DNA of 64,000 nucleotides from Heliopora coerulea. Its lineage: Eukaryota > Cnidaria > Anthozoa > Scleralcyonacea > Helioporidae. The stretch is taken from NCBI GenBank assembly GCA_030142905.1, contig JASJOG010000007.1:4233001-4297000 (forward strand). The letters run 5' to 3'. The notes below the pieces were generated by a model, which was not told where the DNA came from, ran no database searches, and was given only the letters and a program-made list of their open reading frames with translations. Shown here piece by piece: positions 21,310-33,066 of this stretch (positions within the stretch are counted from its first letter, which is position 1; every line of letters begins with the position of its first letter). Position numbers and translations under genes: made by a program.

Positions 21310-24300
21310 ATGGAGCTGGGTGCCATTCCAGTCGCTCAGGTAAGTGCGCCTTGAGGTCTGAAGTGCATTATTGTACAGTACAACGCTGATCGCATATTAT
21401 TGTTGATATTCATAGAATTTGGAAAATAATCAAGCTGACAACCTAAGAAACGTGGAGTCACAAAAGGCAGGTGATGAAGAATTTGACCCATGGGCTTTGC
21501 CTGAATTTAAACAAACTGATCCTAAATGGAAAGGTGGATAATTTGATTTTGTTACTTTTAGTAATTGGCCTATTATTGAATACTTTCATTTTTGACCTCA
21601 AATTTATATACAGTGCCACTTTTTACACCTTTCAGACTTGACAACTGGCAGGAAGATCAGTCTCATTGTTAAAACTTCCACAAAGATAGTCAGCCTGCTC
21701 TGTCTGCAGTATTTGTTCATCTGCTCGCTTAACTTTCTGAGTTCTGCGTTCAGATTGCTGGGAGGCAAGACTGCGGGGAAAGTGTTCTCCACGAACGGAA
21801 TACTCGCGAATCCCGTAGGTGGATTGATGATTGGCCTGTTGGCGACCGTTCTTTTTCAAAGTTCGTCGACAACGACATCGATTGTGGTTGCAATGGTTTC
21901 CTCAGAAAGTGAGTACTTTCCTGGAAAATTATATGCCGATCATCTAGAATATTCTTAGTTGCTCCATTTATACCTGCATATTCAGATAATGGCCATCGGT
22001 ATCCGATTCGAGTGGCTAACGGCTGAACATCGTTCCGCTCACAGGACCCCCTTTACATTTCGTGACGATATAACAAGCACTCACACGATTCCGGAACTTT
22101 TCAACTGAGGAAAGAGAATAATTATATAGGTAGCAGTACTAGGTCTTGTTTAAGGCTGGACTGATGCAAAGCTATGGCTAAATACCTCAAAGAATTACAT
22201 CATTATTACCATCATTACAATGTCACGAATAATTTTCTTTAAGGGAGCTGCTTCGTTGAGCATACAGATTCAGAATTGTCTCTTCTTGCCTTCTTTTCTG
22301 ATTGTTACTTATCGCAGTCGGTGTCAAGTGATTACGGATGTCAGAAAGAAATTTGGTTTGGTTAGGCAAAATCATTAGCTACGGAAGGAATTCTAGCCAG
22401 TGAGCGGGGCTTATTGGCTGCTGCAGTGGATTTAAGCGACCAGGGCAGGCTATATGGCTGCTGACACAAAGCGAAAAAGACCAAGCGAAAGCAAAACGTG
22501 ATCATCAATGCGCTTATTTTCTTAGCACGACGATAAGGCAACATCGACAAAAATATAAAAATATTCGGTAATTAATAATTCAATAAAGTTTCACTCCGCA
22601 TTTACGAGTTAGCTCGTCGCGATAATTTTTTTCAGATCGTGATAAAGCAAGTTTTGCAAGTTGCAGTTGAGGGGTAGCAGTTACTAGATCGGTGTTTGCC
22701 AGACTGGCTATGAGGCGAATGATGATAGTCATCGCAAGCTATCTGAAATAAGGAAATAACACCTTTCAACTAAAAACAAGAGAAAACTTTGTAATCTTAC
22801 TGCTCCGCGAAAGTCAACTCGGAAAATTGAGTTGACTCGAGCAAAATTTTAACACAGATCTCTGCGGGAATCAACCTTTACTTTAATGATTCAGGTATCG
22901 ACGGACTCAGATAGAAACAGTATTCTTGTATTATACAAGATAGGTGAACGATTAATTCAAACGACCTCTCAGTAAAGCTTATATGTGAGGATGTGCAGTG
23001 TCGCAATTCTATTTCAGAATCGTCCTCGGATTAGCATGAGGAAAACATTTCATGATCAACTTACACTGCGAACGTCAGTTCAAAACGTTGATTTGACTTC
23101 AGCAGGATTTTAATTCGCATCTCCAGGCAACGAGGCCGTTGGTCTATCAGTTGAGGTATCGAGTTAACCGGGGACAACATGTTCGGGTTTTCTAAGTACG
23201 CGAGAAATTCTAAGAACTACTTAACGCTTATCCATGAGGAAGAGTTCATTACGAAAAAGAAATCAACGAGACAAAATTTCACTAAGTTTAGAAAAACATT
23301 TCTTCAGTTATAAGGGGAAAACAAGTCAAGGTGCTAGAGGAGTGAAAAACAACAAAAAGATTAATAACAGCACTTGCGTTCTCATGCATATCCGTTTTTA
23401 CGTATCACCGTTGAAAAATCGAAGCGAAAGCCCGAATATGAACCATCTTTGTCCACAGAGGTATAACCTAAACTCGCACTATTTCTGAAATGAAATGTGA
23501 AGAAATTATTTCAAAATAAGTCGGTTTTTGGATGCACATCACAAGAACTTGAGAAATCCGTCACACCAATTTCTTGTGTGATCACAGTGTGATAATTTTC
23601 CATCTATCTTTAACTGCTAAAGCGAGTTAGAGAGGTTCGGAAACTATTTACACAAGACATATGAGACAACACCTTAGGTATAGATGAAAAGTGGACCACT
23701 TATACAAGTGCAAATCCGCGCCTTTGTTACGACTTACGCATGGAGTGAACGTCATTTTTGTTCAACTTACGCGAGCGCCTCATGCAACGGACGTCATTAA
23801 TTCCACAGGTGTTAATGGCCCTTATTATCTTAAGTGGGAAGAATTTAATTTCTAGAGACGATCTACAAATAACCAAGAATGACAAAGGACAGAAAACTAA
23901 CATTTAAAAAGCATATGACAAGAAAAAAGTTAATCTGCTTTTATACTCATTTTTTCAAGTGGTTCCGATTAGTAAGGAATCAGATTTATTTTCTCGTAGA
24001 TAATTGCAATTGCCAAGATAGGATTATTTTATGGAAGAAGTATTTCATAGTACAAGTAGTTTGTAGCATAAGTATTTTATGACGTTATAAGCTGCGTGGG
24101 CTTCATCAGTGAAATTTAAATATTGGTATGTCTGGACTTTTTTCTTGAAAATTGATTACGCGTGGCAGCGATTTCAGCAATAGATTGATCAAATCCAGTC
24201 TCCTGTCAATATTTGCCAGTCACCTTGGCAACATATTTGGTTCCTATTGAGGTAGATCGTTCAGCTATAACACACAGAAAAGACGTCTAAGTCCTCAATG

Positions 24301-26210
24301 GGAATCGAAACTGCAACCTCATCTCAGTTATCACGAGTAAGAAGCTCAATCCATTCAGTTGCTTGAACTTTGATGGCAGAGCGAGGGTCGTGTTGGTGGC
24401 TGGTATACGACATCTCGACTGCTGTGGGCAAGTGTTTAAGATTGTCATTTCAATGCCACTTTCAGTGAAAGTTGACGGATGATTTTTTCAAACAAAATTC
24501 TTATCCCGTACTGGATAACTAAAATTGTGAAAGTATGACTTCAAATTATTTTTTCCAGCATTTTTTTCAAGTATTAGATTTTAGGAACACTTTCAAATTT
24601 CAACTGATATTAACACGCATTTCTTCCCCAACATGATAACATTCCAACAAGTTCTAGATATCACAAAGTTCAAAACTAATTTTTCCTACAGTTTCTCGTA
24701 AGAACTGTCACAGTTCTAATTCAATGTCAAATTTGAAAGCCAAATCTTCACGTACCACATGCACGGAAAAAAAAAGAAAAAAAGAGCATCTACATCAAAA
24801 TGTCGCGTTGGTAAAAATCACGACCGTAAGACTATAGAATGTTTCTATACACACGTAAATAATCTTTTCAATCTTTCGTACAGATTATGGTCCATTCAGA
24901 TATTTTTGCCATTTTCAGAAATTTCGGTTCCCTCTCTCAGTTTCTTAAACCTCACCCTGATGGCTGTACTTTTTAAAATCAATCTCTGAAATATACGAGT
25001 TAATATTTCTGATGGAAGGGAAATTGTCGAGTGTCTGAATGATTTTAAGACCCAACCAAGACCTGTTGCGAAAAACGCGATTTTGGCCTATCTGGATAAG
25101 AATCGAACACGTCCTGTTTGGGTCTTAAAATCATTCCGACACTCGAAAATTTCGCTTCATCAGAAATATTAACTTAAATGTTAGCCGTTGAGTGAAAATG
25201 CCGCAATATTCCATCGAATACACCCTTCATTTCATCGGCATTACCATCATAATAAATACAGAACCCGTGGCCATGCTCTCGGCAACGGCATCCGTAGCTC
25301 AGTTGGTAAAGCATGACACTAGATTCGCGAGGTCGTGGGTTCGATTCCCAGCTGGATGGCCCAAGGTTTCCTTTTTTAGCCACATGTCCTGGTTGGGTCT
25401 TAAAATCATTCAGATACTCGAAAATTTCTCTTCATCAGAAATATTAACTTAAATGTTATTTGTTATCCCATCGTATTTCAGATCTTCCTACGTCTCCTCC
25501 TTTAAAACATTGGTTCTTAAATCGGGGGTGTTTTGTCATTCCAAGGAATTGCTAGGGTTTTAATTAAATTTCTTCCAGAAGCTGGTATAAATGTCAAACA
25601 TGCAGCTACGAGATACTAGTGATATAATAATATAATATAAAATATAATTATATAATATAATATAATATAATATAATATGATATGATATATGATATGATGA
25701 CATGATATGATATAATATAACATAATAATAAAATCTTTATTTAATCATGGGGTCACAATCACATTAAAACGTGCTTTTCATTGGAACCGTGCAGCATAAC
25801 CTATAAAGGCTTCTATAAGACTAATACATTACAAATATACAATATCTACAATGCAATATAATAATTACATGAAGATAAGTATGAGTAAATAAAAGTTAAG
25901 CGTTTTAAGATGAATAAAATAGAAGAATATAAAATGTTTACATGAAGGATTTAAATTGAGATAAAGATTGTGCTTTTTTTGCTTCATCAGGGAGACTGTT
26001 CCAGACAACAGCTCCTCTATAGCTATAGCTTTTGTTTACGAGCCACATTTGGCGGCCTTGGGATGAAAATGTTTTGGCTTGAGCCACGTAGATTATGTTT
26101 GTGAACTTGATTGATATGAAGAAATTTTTCTGACAAATAATCTGGAACCATATTGTTAATTGTTTTGTAAATAAGGGTTTTAAGATGCTGAGAACGTCCG
26201 GTCTCTAAAC

Positions 26211-26241
<31 letters not shown>

Positions 26242-29200
26242 ATACACAGAATTCAAAAAGTTGATACTCATTTACATTGAAGCTGTGTACAGAATAATTA
26301 TAAAATACATATAAATTAATCAACAAATTAAATAAATAAATAAATATAAAAGCAAAATATATATAACATAACTAATATCATATATTTTCATTTCTCAAAC
26401 CAATAGTTTGAGGTAAAACTCCTTATCGATTCAGAATTCTTTACATGATTTGGTAAATCATTAAAAAGATCAGCGGCTGCATAAGAAAATGATCTACTTC
26501 CTGATTTTGATGTAATCCTATACAAATGAATATTACTGCGTCCCCTAGTATTATAATTATGTACATCCAAATTACGAGAAAACAAATTTAATAAGTAGGA
26601 TGGACAAAAACCGTTTATGCAGCGGAAAACTTGAAGACATTTGTGGAAAGTCCATCTCTCAGTTAGTGGTAACCAACCTAACTCCTTAAAGAGCTGTTCA
26701 GAGCTTACTTCCCTAATCTTACGCTCAAGAATAATACGAGCACCTCGTTTTTGTAATCTTAATAGCCTATCCAAATATGTTTTATCTGAATTGGACCATA
26801 CAATATCGCAATACTCATATAAAGGTTGAACAATTGAATTATGCAATTGCTTACATACATCAATGCTAATATATTTTCTAATTCTACTAAAGAGTCCAAG
26901 TCTACGAGAAACTTTAGATGCTATAGTATCAATGTGTCCATGCCAGTTCAAATTCGAATCAAAAACGACTCCTAAGTATTTAGAAGAGTTTTTTACCGGA
27001 AGAAATGATTCTGACATCTTTAGGGCAGGCCTACTAGCTTTAGCCAGACGCTGACTTGTGCCAAACACCATAACATTTGTCTTGGAGCAGTTAACTATCA
27101 GACCATTTTCACGGAACCAATTGCTTAAGGAATTAAGCTCTTCTTGAAGGACACTATAATCGGGGCCTATCAACAGATCTTGGTCATTCTTGTCTAAGAA
27201 TTATTTGAATGTCAGCCTCTACTGAATGTGAAACTTGTGACAAAGACGTGCTGTATTCACACATGGAAGATGGTGTGAATGGACCTTCTTGTTTGGTTTA
27301 TCGTTCACTCATTTTAGATTCTGTCACCATTTCCTGAGGGATGTATTATCTTCTTCTTAACGCTTGAGAAACGACACTGATATGGAAATACTTGAAATAA
27401 AGAACTCTGCACGCAAGATACTTGAAAGGGGTGAACATTGAGCCGAAGTAAGAAGATCCATTCAGGATACATGTAAGAGGGTTCAGATTGGTGTTTGTGC
27501 AATTAAGATGGTTCCATAAAAAGGAAATAACGCTACCAAAGATAACCAACTGAACAAGCAGTTAAGTAGCTTTGGATTTTAGAGCATGTTGAATTCATAA
27601 TTCGAAGTTAATTAGATGTTTATTAAACTCGGGTGAAACATTGGAACATTATTAAACAACTTTGGACAACATTGTCGGCTCATAATATCGGAAAAACAGC
27701 AATGCATTATTGGATTTGTTGCAAGTCATAATTTGTTTGAAGAAATGTGTGACCGAAAACAAATGCAAAATCAGTTTAAATAAAGGATTTTGGCCATTAA
27801 CATTAGATTCGGCACATAAAAAGTTCGATGTTTGAACTGGGCCTTAGCCAACGTTTCACAAATAGTGTTCGAGGGTTTAGCCGAGCCATTATACATAATC
27901 CTGCGAACGGAGCCAGAGGGACGCCAGAGGACGAAATTACCAGTTTCAAAGTAAAGTAAAGCCATTTGACAAACGCCACATGTCAATGAAAGTAGAAAAA
28001 AGAAAATTTGTTTTTTACTAGCTTCAAGCGACGTTCTAATGTGAGGTACTGTAGACTTTGTCCGTACAGCATTAATAAAGTGAGCGAGTTAGAAGTCTAA
28101 ATTTCTTAAGATGACTGAGATTTTTTATTTATTTATTTTTTTTGTTAGATATGGATACATAATTCTGTGACTGCATGTCATTCGAAAATGAACGCTGAAG
28201 CGATTACCTCGGAAGTTTAATATCACATTTTTGATAGTGCATCTCTGGGATTTTGTGTACTGTTCTAGGGATTTTATAAAATAGTACGGTTCGTCGATAA
28301 CAGCGGGACGGCATTTCTATGGATAAATACGAATCTGCATTCAGATTTGATGCACCGGATCTAGCAAATCTGATAGAAGGAATTAAGAATCCGTATTTCA
28401 ATACTGAGAGACGGGGAACCATTAGTGATTCAAAGACTCCAGATTTCAATCAAAAAAACGCAGTCTAAGTGTTTTCCTCACTGTACATCAGGTTCCAGTG
28501 GAGAACTCCTGAGACAAAAGGACAAAAGCACGCGCTACATTTTGAACGAAGTCGAAATTCAACTTAAGCCTTTCCAAACGCTAGACCAATAGAATCGTCT
28601 GATGTTAGCCAGAGGAGAATACAATTGCAAAGGTCTGCCACCGACGGGAAGGGATAATGGCTAATAAATAACGCAACAGTTTTCTGGCAGAGAGCAAAAC
28701 GGGTTTTTGTGCCACCAAGACCACTGTTTTTTCACGAGGTGAGATCGGGAAGTAAGAAAGGAAGTCGAGGGGGGCACAAAACACACAGTCCCTTATAGGT
28801 ATCAGTTGATCAGTGTTTTGTTTTATACCGGTGGTGTTATCCTGGAAAATCAGTACGTGGGGCTCTCCAGCTCATGATCGTAAAATGTAGAGGGAATTCA
28901 AACCGAAGGACTGATAAAGATACTGTAGCTCTTAAAACCTAGCTCACAATAACAGTTACAACTAACATTTCAGGTTTATAGCTTTTGTTTACCGCACAGT
29001 TGGCAGAGATTGAGGGTACATAAGTTGTTTTACAAGAAGAATGCAGTTCATAAAATAATGTTGCCTGTATTGTAATGGCTTGTATCAGCAGCTGAGAAAA
29101 TATTATTTTATAGACAGTGCACTTAATGTAAGAGCTAAATAATATTATGGTTGCTACCCTGATTGTATATATGTCTGCAGTTAAATTGTTTAGGAGTGCA

Positions 29201-29895
29201 AAACGTGATTAAGTTGATGTAATCTGTAATGATAAGGGATTTTATTTCTTCATCAAAAATGTCAAAAGAAGCCGAACTTCCAAGTTAACAGGAAATTATA
29301 AACAGGGGGGCTAATTCCCCCTGAACCCATCCACCACACCCCTGTCATAAAGTAAAGAATGAACTACATGCCAAAGAACTATATAGCAAACAATATACTA
29401 TTTACATGGCAGTGCAAAGCAGGGAGGCATAGGGGTTGGGACCCCTTAAGTATTTGATATCAATATCACTCTTAATCCCATATCAATCCCACTCTCAGAA
29501 TGGGTGCTTTATTTGGTATTTTGAAACCTTCAGAATTCTGTGAATTGACTAAATTTCCTCTTCAAAATGCAGGAAATAGCATTTCAAAGACTCCTGATTT
29601 CAAAATTCAATGGGAGCATGTCCCCAGACTTCCCTATAAATTTTCCAGCCCCCTAACATGGAACATAATCCTGTGGCCCCAATATATTAACTATATACTT
29701 AAGTATTATATAAAACTATTTAATAAGGTATATCACCATATGTACCATATGGCAATGATTGCCAGAGCACGTGAAACTCGGAGTAGCAACAGCTAAACCT
29801 TTGTCTCTATTTGTGTCATTTTCGCTCGACCTGTAATGGTATCGAGTGCTCTACTTATTCAAGTCACTTGTATAGCTTTCTGGTTACATTCTGTT

Positions 29896-29932
<37 letters not shown>

Positions 29933-29961
29933 TATATATATATATTAATATATATATATAC

Positions 29962-30017
<56 letters not shown>

Positions 30018-33000
30018 GTATACTAATGAACGTTATATGCTAAAGGTTGAAAGAAATGTAGGAATTGTTCATCATTCTGTGGAATGCTTTATTGGACAAT
30101 ATATAATGTATTTCATCTTTAGTCTTCTTTAAAAAAACAGCTTAAATCTTTTTATTTTATTAGACTGAATAATGTTTTTGAAACTGATATTTTTTGTAGT
30201 TATAAGATAATATTTATGTCAATTTGTAATTGCCAAATTGTTATATCTTTATTACCAAGTAGGGGACATAGTGTCCTATTGTAATTACACCTACCCTTTA
30301 GGTAAATTTTAAAAAAAAATAAGAATAAAAAAAGTGTTGAATACCTTCAGTGTTTCAAATTATGAGAAACTGGGATGACCTGAAAATTTACTTCTCATTC
30401 ATTCTCTAAGAGTCTTCATTTAACAAGCATAAAACATTGGTGTTGCCTGTATTTAGCAGTGTTCTACATGGAATGATAGAAATATTAAATTCTTGAACAA
30501 ATGATGTAATTTGCAAAACAATTGTCTGAGTCATAAGAAGGTAAGATTACTGTAGCCCATCAATGGAACTGTTTGACATATTGATGCCAAATCCTACAAC
30601 TAAAATTTTGCATGATTGTGAACTCATCATGATTACATTCCAATTTACGGAAGGCATTGTGCTTAATTATTCATTACAATTCTTATGTTGTGTTCACAGC
30701 TAATTTGTCAGTAATTAATAACTGTGTATAATCAACTAGTAGTTGTAAGTCTGGACAGTTATCTATTGATACTAGTAGATTGTACTTTAAACTTTTCAGG
30801 TGATCTATAATCATATTCACACAGCACTTTGTAAATCAGTGGAATACTGAAAGGCTATACTGTGACAACATAATTTAAAATAATAATCATAATAATAATA
30901 AATATAATATTAATAATATATATATATATATGTACATGATAATAAAGATTTTTTTCCAGGCTTCGGGTAAAATAAGAGTAAATTTACCTTGTGCCGTGGA
31001 TTACACGGTTTCCAGACCGCCACGCCAGGAATTAGCAAAGTAGGCAAATTGACTTATAGTATTTTTTCTTGTTTTCTCTGTGTAACTTTGTCAAAGTTGC
31101 AATAAAAGTAGTGGAAACAGTAATATGCTTGCCAATGAGGTTACTTCTTAGGCAAGGTGTAAAATAAAAATGGTGCAGAGGTATGCTAGTAGCTTCTTTT
31201 ACTAGTGTCACTCACTTTTTATCGCTATTTTGAATTTTCCGCCATCTTGGTCCAGCTCCTTACACGTGGCCCTGGGTGCAAGATTGATTGCGAAATATAC
31301 ATTAGTTATTGAATCGGTTAGATCACATGCACCACGATTAAAAACTGGTCCGCAGAAGCACCCTGTGCAGACGCAGCATCACAAACATCAAAACTCATGA
31401 ATAAGAATCGTCCGTGGATATTTATCAAGAAGTAATCGAACTATAATCCATCAGTTGTAGTTCTGATTTTATACCTCGGTTCCACTGTCGTGGCTAAATG
31501 AGGTGTAAACCGCGTTTAAAACTAAAAAAGACTGAAAAAAACATAATCAGTCGATAATTTCAAAAAGTAAAGAATAAAGCATAATCCGAAAAACGTCATC
31601 TTGTTAGCTTCAACAATAACATGAATATCAAGCTAACAAGATGACGTTTTTCGGATTGTTTCATTCTAAACTAGACTAACTAGAGCCTAAACGATAACCT
31701 TAATATTGTTCCAGGTCAAATTTGTGATTTTCTAAAGGTTCTGAAGAACAAAAAATGTGCACTTCAGCAGGGATCTCATTAGTAATCATAAGTTTGTAGT
31801 TTAATTCTACTAATCAGTTAAAAAGTGGGGGACCCACACATACCCTTGCCCCCCACCAAAAATAGTGGTCTCCGTCCCCTCCCACTTCCGACTTCTTTGC
31901 CTAATTCTAACCTGATTTTTTCCATTACAGTTTTACAAGTAAAGCAAGCCATTCCTGTTATTATGGGAGCCAACATAGGTACGTCTGTTACAAGTACCAT
32001 AGTGTCCATGAGTCACGTCAAACAGCGCGACGAATTCCGCCGCGCGTTTGCAGGAGCCACAGTTCACGATTCATTCAACTGGCTTTCAGCTTTGGTGTTG
32101 CTTCCGACTGAGGTTGTCAGCGGTTACCTTCTTCACTCTTCCCATTCCATGACTGACGCAATGGGTCTAAAAAGCAAACAAGATACGAAGATTGAATTTC
32201 TGAAAAAAATCACGAATCCGTTTACTAACCTGGTTATTCAAATCGACGAAAAAGTCATCCAGCGTATTGCTGAAGGTGAAGAAGTTGCTGAAGATGAAAG
32301 CTTGATAAAGTTCTGGTGTAAGATGAACAAGGAGTTCAATACCACCTTGAACCGTACCATCAACGTTCCAGTGGAGCCGTGCAAGTTTATATTCCACGAC
32401 ACCGGGCTCAATGACTTGGTGGTTGGCGTGATTTTATTGGTCATCTCCATCGCTTTGGTGTGTTTTTGTTTAATATGCATTGTTAAGTTACTACACTCGA
32501 TGCTTGGGGGAAACTTGGCTTTGGTTTTAAAGAAGACTATCAATGCTAAGTTGCCTGGACCTTTTAAGTATCTGACTGGGTATTTCGCCATTTTGGTTGG
32601 GACTTGCTTAACCATGTTGGTGCAATCTAGTTCAATTTTTACGTCAGCGCTGACGTCATTGGCTGGAATTGGTGTTATATCGATCGAGCGTATTTACCCT
32701 TTATCACTTGGAGCCAATATTGGAACAACTGCGACAGGCATCCTTGCTTCCCTCGCAAGTTCGTCAAACTTTCAGTCAGCCATACAAATATCCTTATGCC
32801 ACCTGTTGTTTAACCTAACTGGAATAGCGATTTGGTATCCAATTCCTTTCATGCGCAATGTTCCAATTGGATTTGCAAAGACACTCGGCAACACTACGGC
32901 ACAGTATCGTTGGTTTGCAGTGGTATATCTTCTCGGTTGGTTCTTTATAATCCCAGCAGTCATATTCGGACTGTCTATGGCCGGTACATATGTCCTGCTT

Positions 33001-33066
33001 GGTGTACTCATTCCTGTTGCCGTGTTCCTAATCCTGTACAAATTGTATAAGTGTTTACACAGTTAA
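21310..33066 (+). CDS. Type II Na+/phosphate cotransporter (SLC34-like), copy 1
   Basis: Predicted exons 21310-21339, 21416-21533, 21636-21908 and 31931-33066 join in frame to 518 residues. The family couples Na+ to inorganic phosphate uptake at the plasma membrane and is recognised by two inverted QSSS repeats. The first is at 124-127 (QSSSTTTS) and the second at 372-375 (QSSSIFTS), each with its partner GANIGT motif (153-158 and near 400). Between them is the large extracellular loop with NTT and NRT glycosylation sites. The short N-terminus carries DPWALPEF, shared with copy 2. Oddities: residue 140 after MVSS is Glu, where copy 2 and the family have Gly, and the protein stops at about residue 518 with a tail of only KLYKCLHS, about 58 residues shorter than copy 2. 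Intron 3 is about 10 kb and full of repeats. Possible AATAAA at 33422. Family sure; functionality uncertain. Confidence 0.88.
21909..22796. other. Start of intron 3 of NaPi copy 1, no named feature
   Basis: This follows the donor at 21909. No exon or recognised repeat is seen until the SINE remnants at 22797. Confidence 0.5.
22797..23250 (-). mobile_element. Two adjacent degenerate tRNA-derived SINE copies
   Basis: The better copy, about 22985-23245, matches 47984-48240 along its length: GATGTGCAGTG then TTCTATTTCAGAATC, a minus-strand tRNA-like head (around 23100-23170), and CTTAACGCTTATCCATGAG at the far end. A more decayed head lies just before it at 22797-22930 (GAGTTGACTCGAGCAAAATTTT). 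Both are in the copy 1 intron. The internal promoter boxes are mutated, so neither is expected to be active. Confidence 0.55.
23251..24989. other. Intronic sequence, nothing recognised
   Basis: ORFs at 23234-23488, 23879-24082 and 24759-24989 lack domains and splice context. No repeat structure was identified. Confidence 0.45.
24990..25459 (+). mobile_element. tRNA-derived SINE with duplicated and inverted tails
   Basis: A tRNA-like head lies at 25288-25361 (TAGCTCAGTTGG A box and GGTTCGATTCCC B box). It is followed by a tail, 25386-25459, running from TTGGGTCTTAAAATCATTC to AACTTAAATGTTA. The same tail occurs upstream in the same orientation at 25109-25184 and in inverted orientation at 25001-25065, so two or three SINE 3' ends are stacked. 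The acceptor stem is imperfect (mismatches at both ends) and one T-stem pair is lost, so this is a retroposon and not a working tRNA gene. Confidence 0.65.
25620..25735. repeat. (TATAA)n / (TGATA)n microsatellite
   Basis: About 115 bp of TATAA pentamers grading into TGATATGATA units. It lies immediately beyond the 3' end of the minus-strand retrotransposon fragment at 25736-26210 and may have grown from its tail. Confidence 0.85.
25736..26210 (-). pseudogene. 3' end of a non-LTR retrotransposon (RT C-terminus plus 3' UTR), frameshifted
   Basis: Minus-strand reading gives [20 protein letters not shown], then HKHNLRGSS and FIPRPPNV, then in another frame [20 protein letters not shown] and SLSQFKSFM with stop at 25938-25940. 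This is the standard ending of CR1/Jockey-type reverse transcriptase ORFs. A one-base frameshift separates the two blocks near 26050. A 3' UTR with AATAAA follows to about 25736. At its upstream side it is interrupted by the retrotransposon at 26211-27190. Confidence 0.75.
26211..27190 (-). mobile_element. 5'-truncated non-LTR retrotransposon with intact RT C-terminal ORF
   Basis: The minus-strand ORF (about 27190 to 26388, 261 codons from position 27173) begins with DLLIGP, the residues just after the catalytic YADD box, so truncation fell almost on the active site. It continues with [36 protein letters not shown] and [11 protein letters not shown] to a final [20 protein letters not shown] block. 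The 3' end is AATAAAGTTAAATAAATAAATAAG near 26211-26240. The reading frame is open throughout, but without the catalytic half it cannot be active. It lies antisense in the 10-kb intron of NaPi copy 1 and abuts an older retrotransposon fragment. Confidence 0.85.
27191..28564. other. Intronic sequence, nothing recognised
   Basis: A minus-strand open stretch of some 40 codons near 27210-27330 (ending in ILRQE and a stop) has no identifiable domain. The other short ORFs here are equally uninformative. Confidence 0.4.
28565..28658. repeat. Dispersed palindromic short repeat, copy 4 (diverged)
   Basis: AAGCCTTTCCAAACG and CCGACGGGAAGGGATAA form the arms, with AGAATCGTCTGATGTTAGCCAGA as the core region (key words ATCGTCTG and GTTAGCCAGA). 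Confidence 0.6.
28828..29344. mobile_element. hAT-like non-autonomous element, relative of 37323-39259
   Basis: The left end (CCGGTGGTGTTATCCTGGAA) matches the left end of the element at 37323 (CAGTGGTGTAGTCCTGGAA). The right end, GGGGGGCTAATTCCCCCTGA followed by CACCACACCCCTG, matches that element's right end. The first bases are mutated and no target duplication is evident. It lies in intron 3 of NaPi copy 1. Confidence 0.55.
29345..29897. other. Intronic sequence with a transposon-like fragment
   Basis: The segment near 29515-29660 (TTCAAAATGCAGGAAATAGCATTTC and CATGTCCCC words) resembles the inside of the hAT-like elements at 49956-50144 and 56068-56554, so it is probably an unbounded relative. 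No gene. Confidence 0.4.
29898..30013. repeat. Long (TA)n microsatellite
   Basis: About 115 bp of TA repeats with a few TTAA and CATA interruptions. ORFs reading poly-IY across it are artefacts. Confidence 0.95.
30014..31582. other. Intronic AT-rich sequence
   Basis: It includes a small AAT/TA-rich run at about 30888-30932. No exon or named repeat is seen. Confidence 0.5.
31583..31657. repeat. 28-bp perfect inverted repeat (foldback)
   Basis: 31583-31610 is the exact reverse complement of 31630-31657, with a 19-base loop. It lies about 270 bp before the acceptor of the large last exon of NaPi copy 1. In the pre-mRNA it would form a stable hairpin. Confidence 0.85.

Noticed and set aside
25288..25361. 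Functional tRNA gene
   Set aside because: The A and B boxes are good, but the acceptor and T stems have mismatches and the sequence is joined to a repeated tail, so it is a tRNA-derived SINE.
29836..30132. ORF with poly-Ile-Tyr
   Set aside because: It is a translation of the (TA)n microsatellite.
32167..33050. ORFs overlapping the last NaPi copy 1 exon in other frames
   Set aside because: They are shadows of the well-supported SLC34 coding frame; the same holds for 44471-45457 in copy 2.
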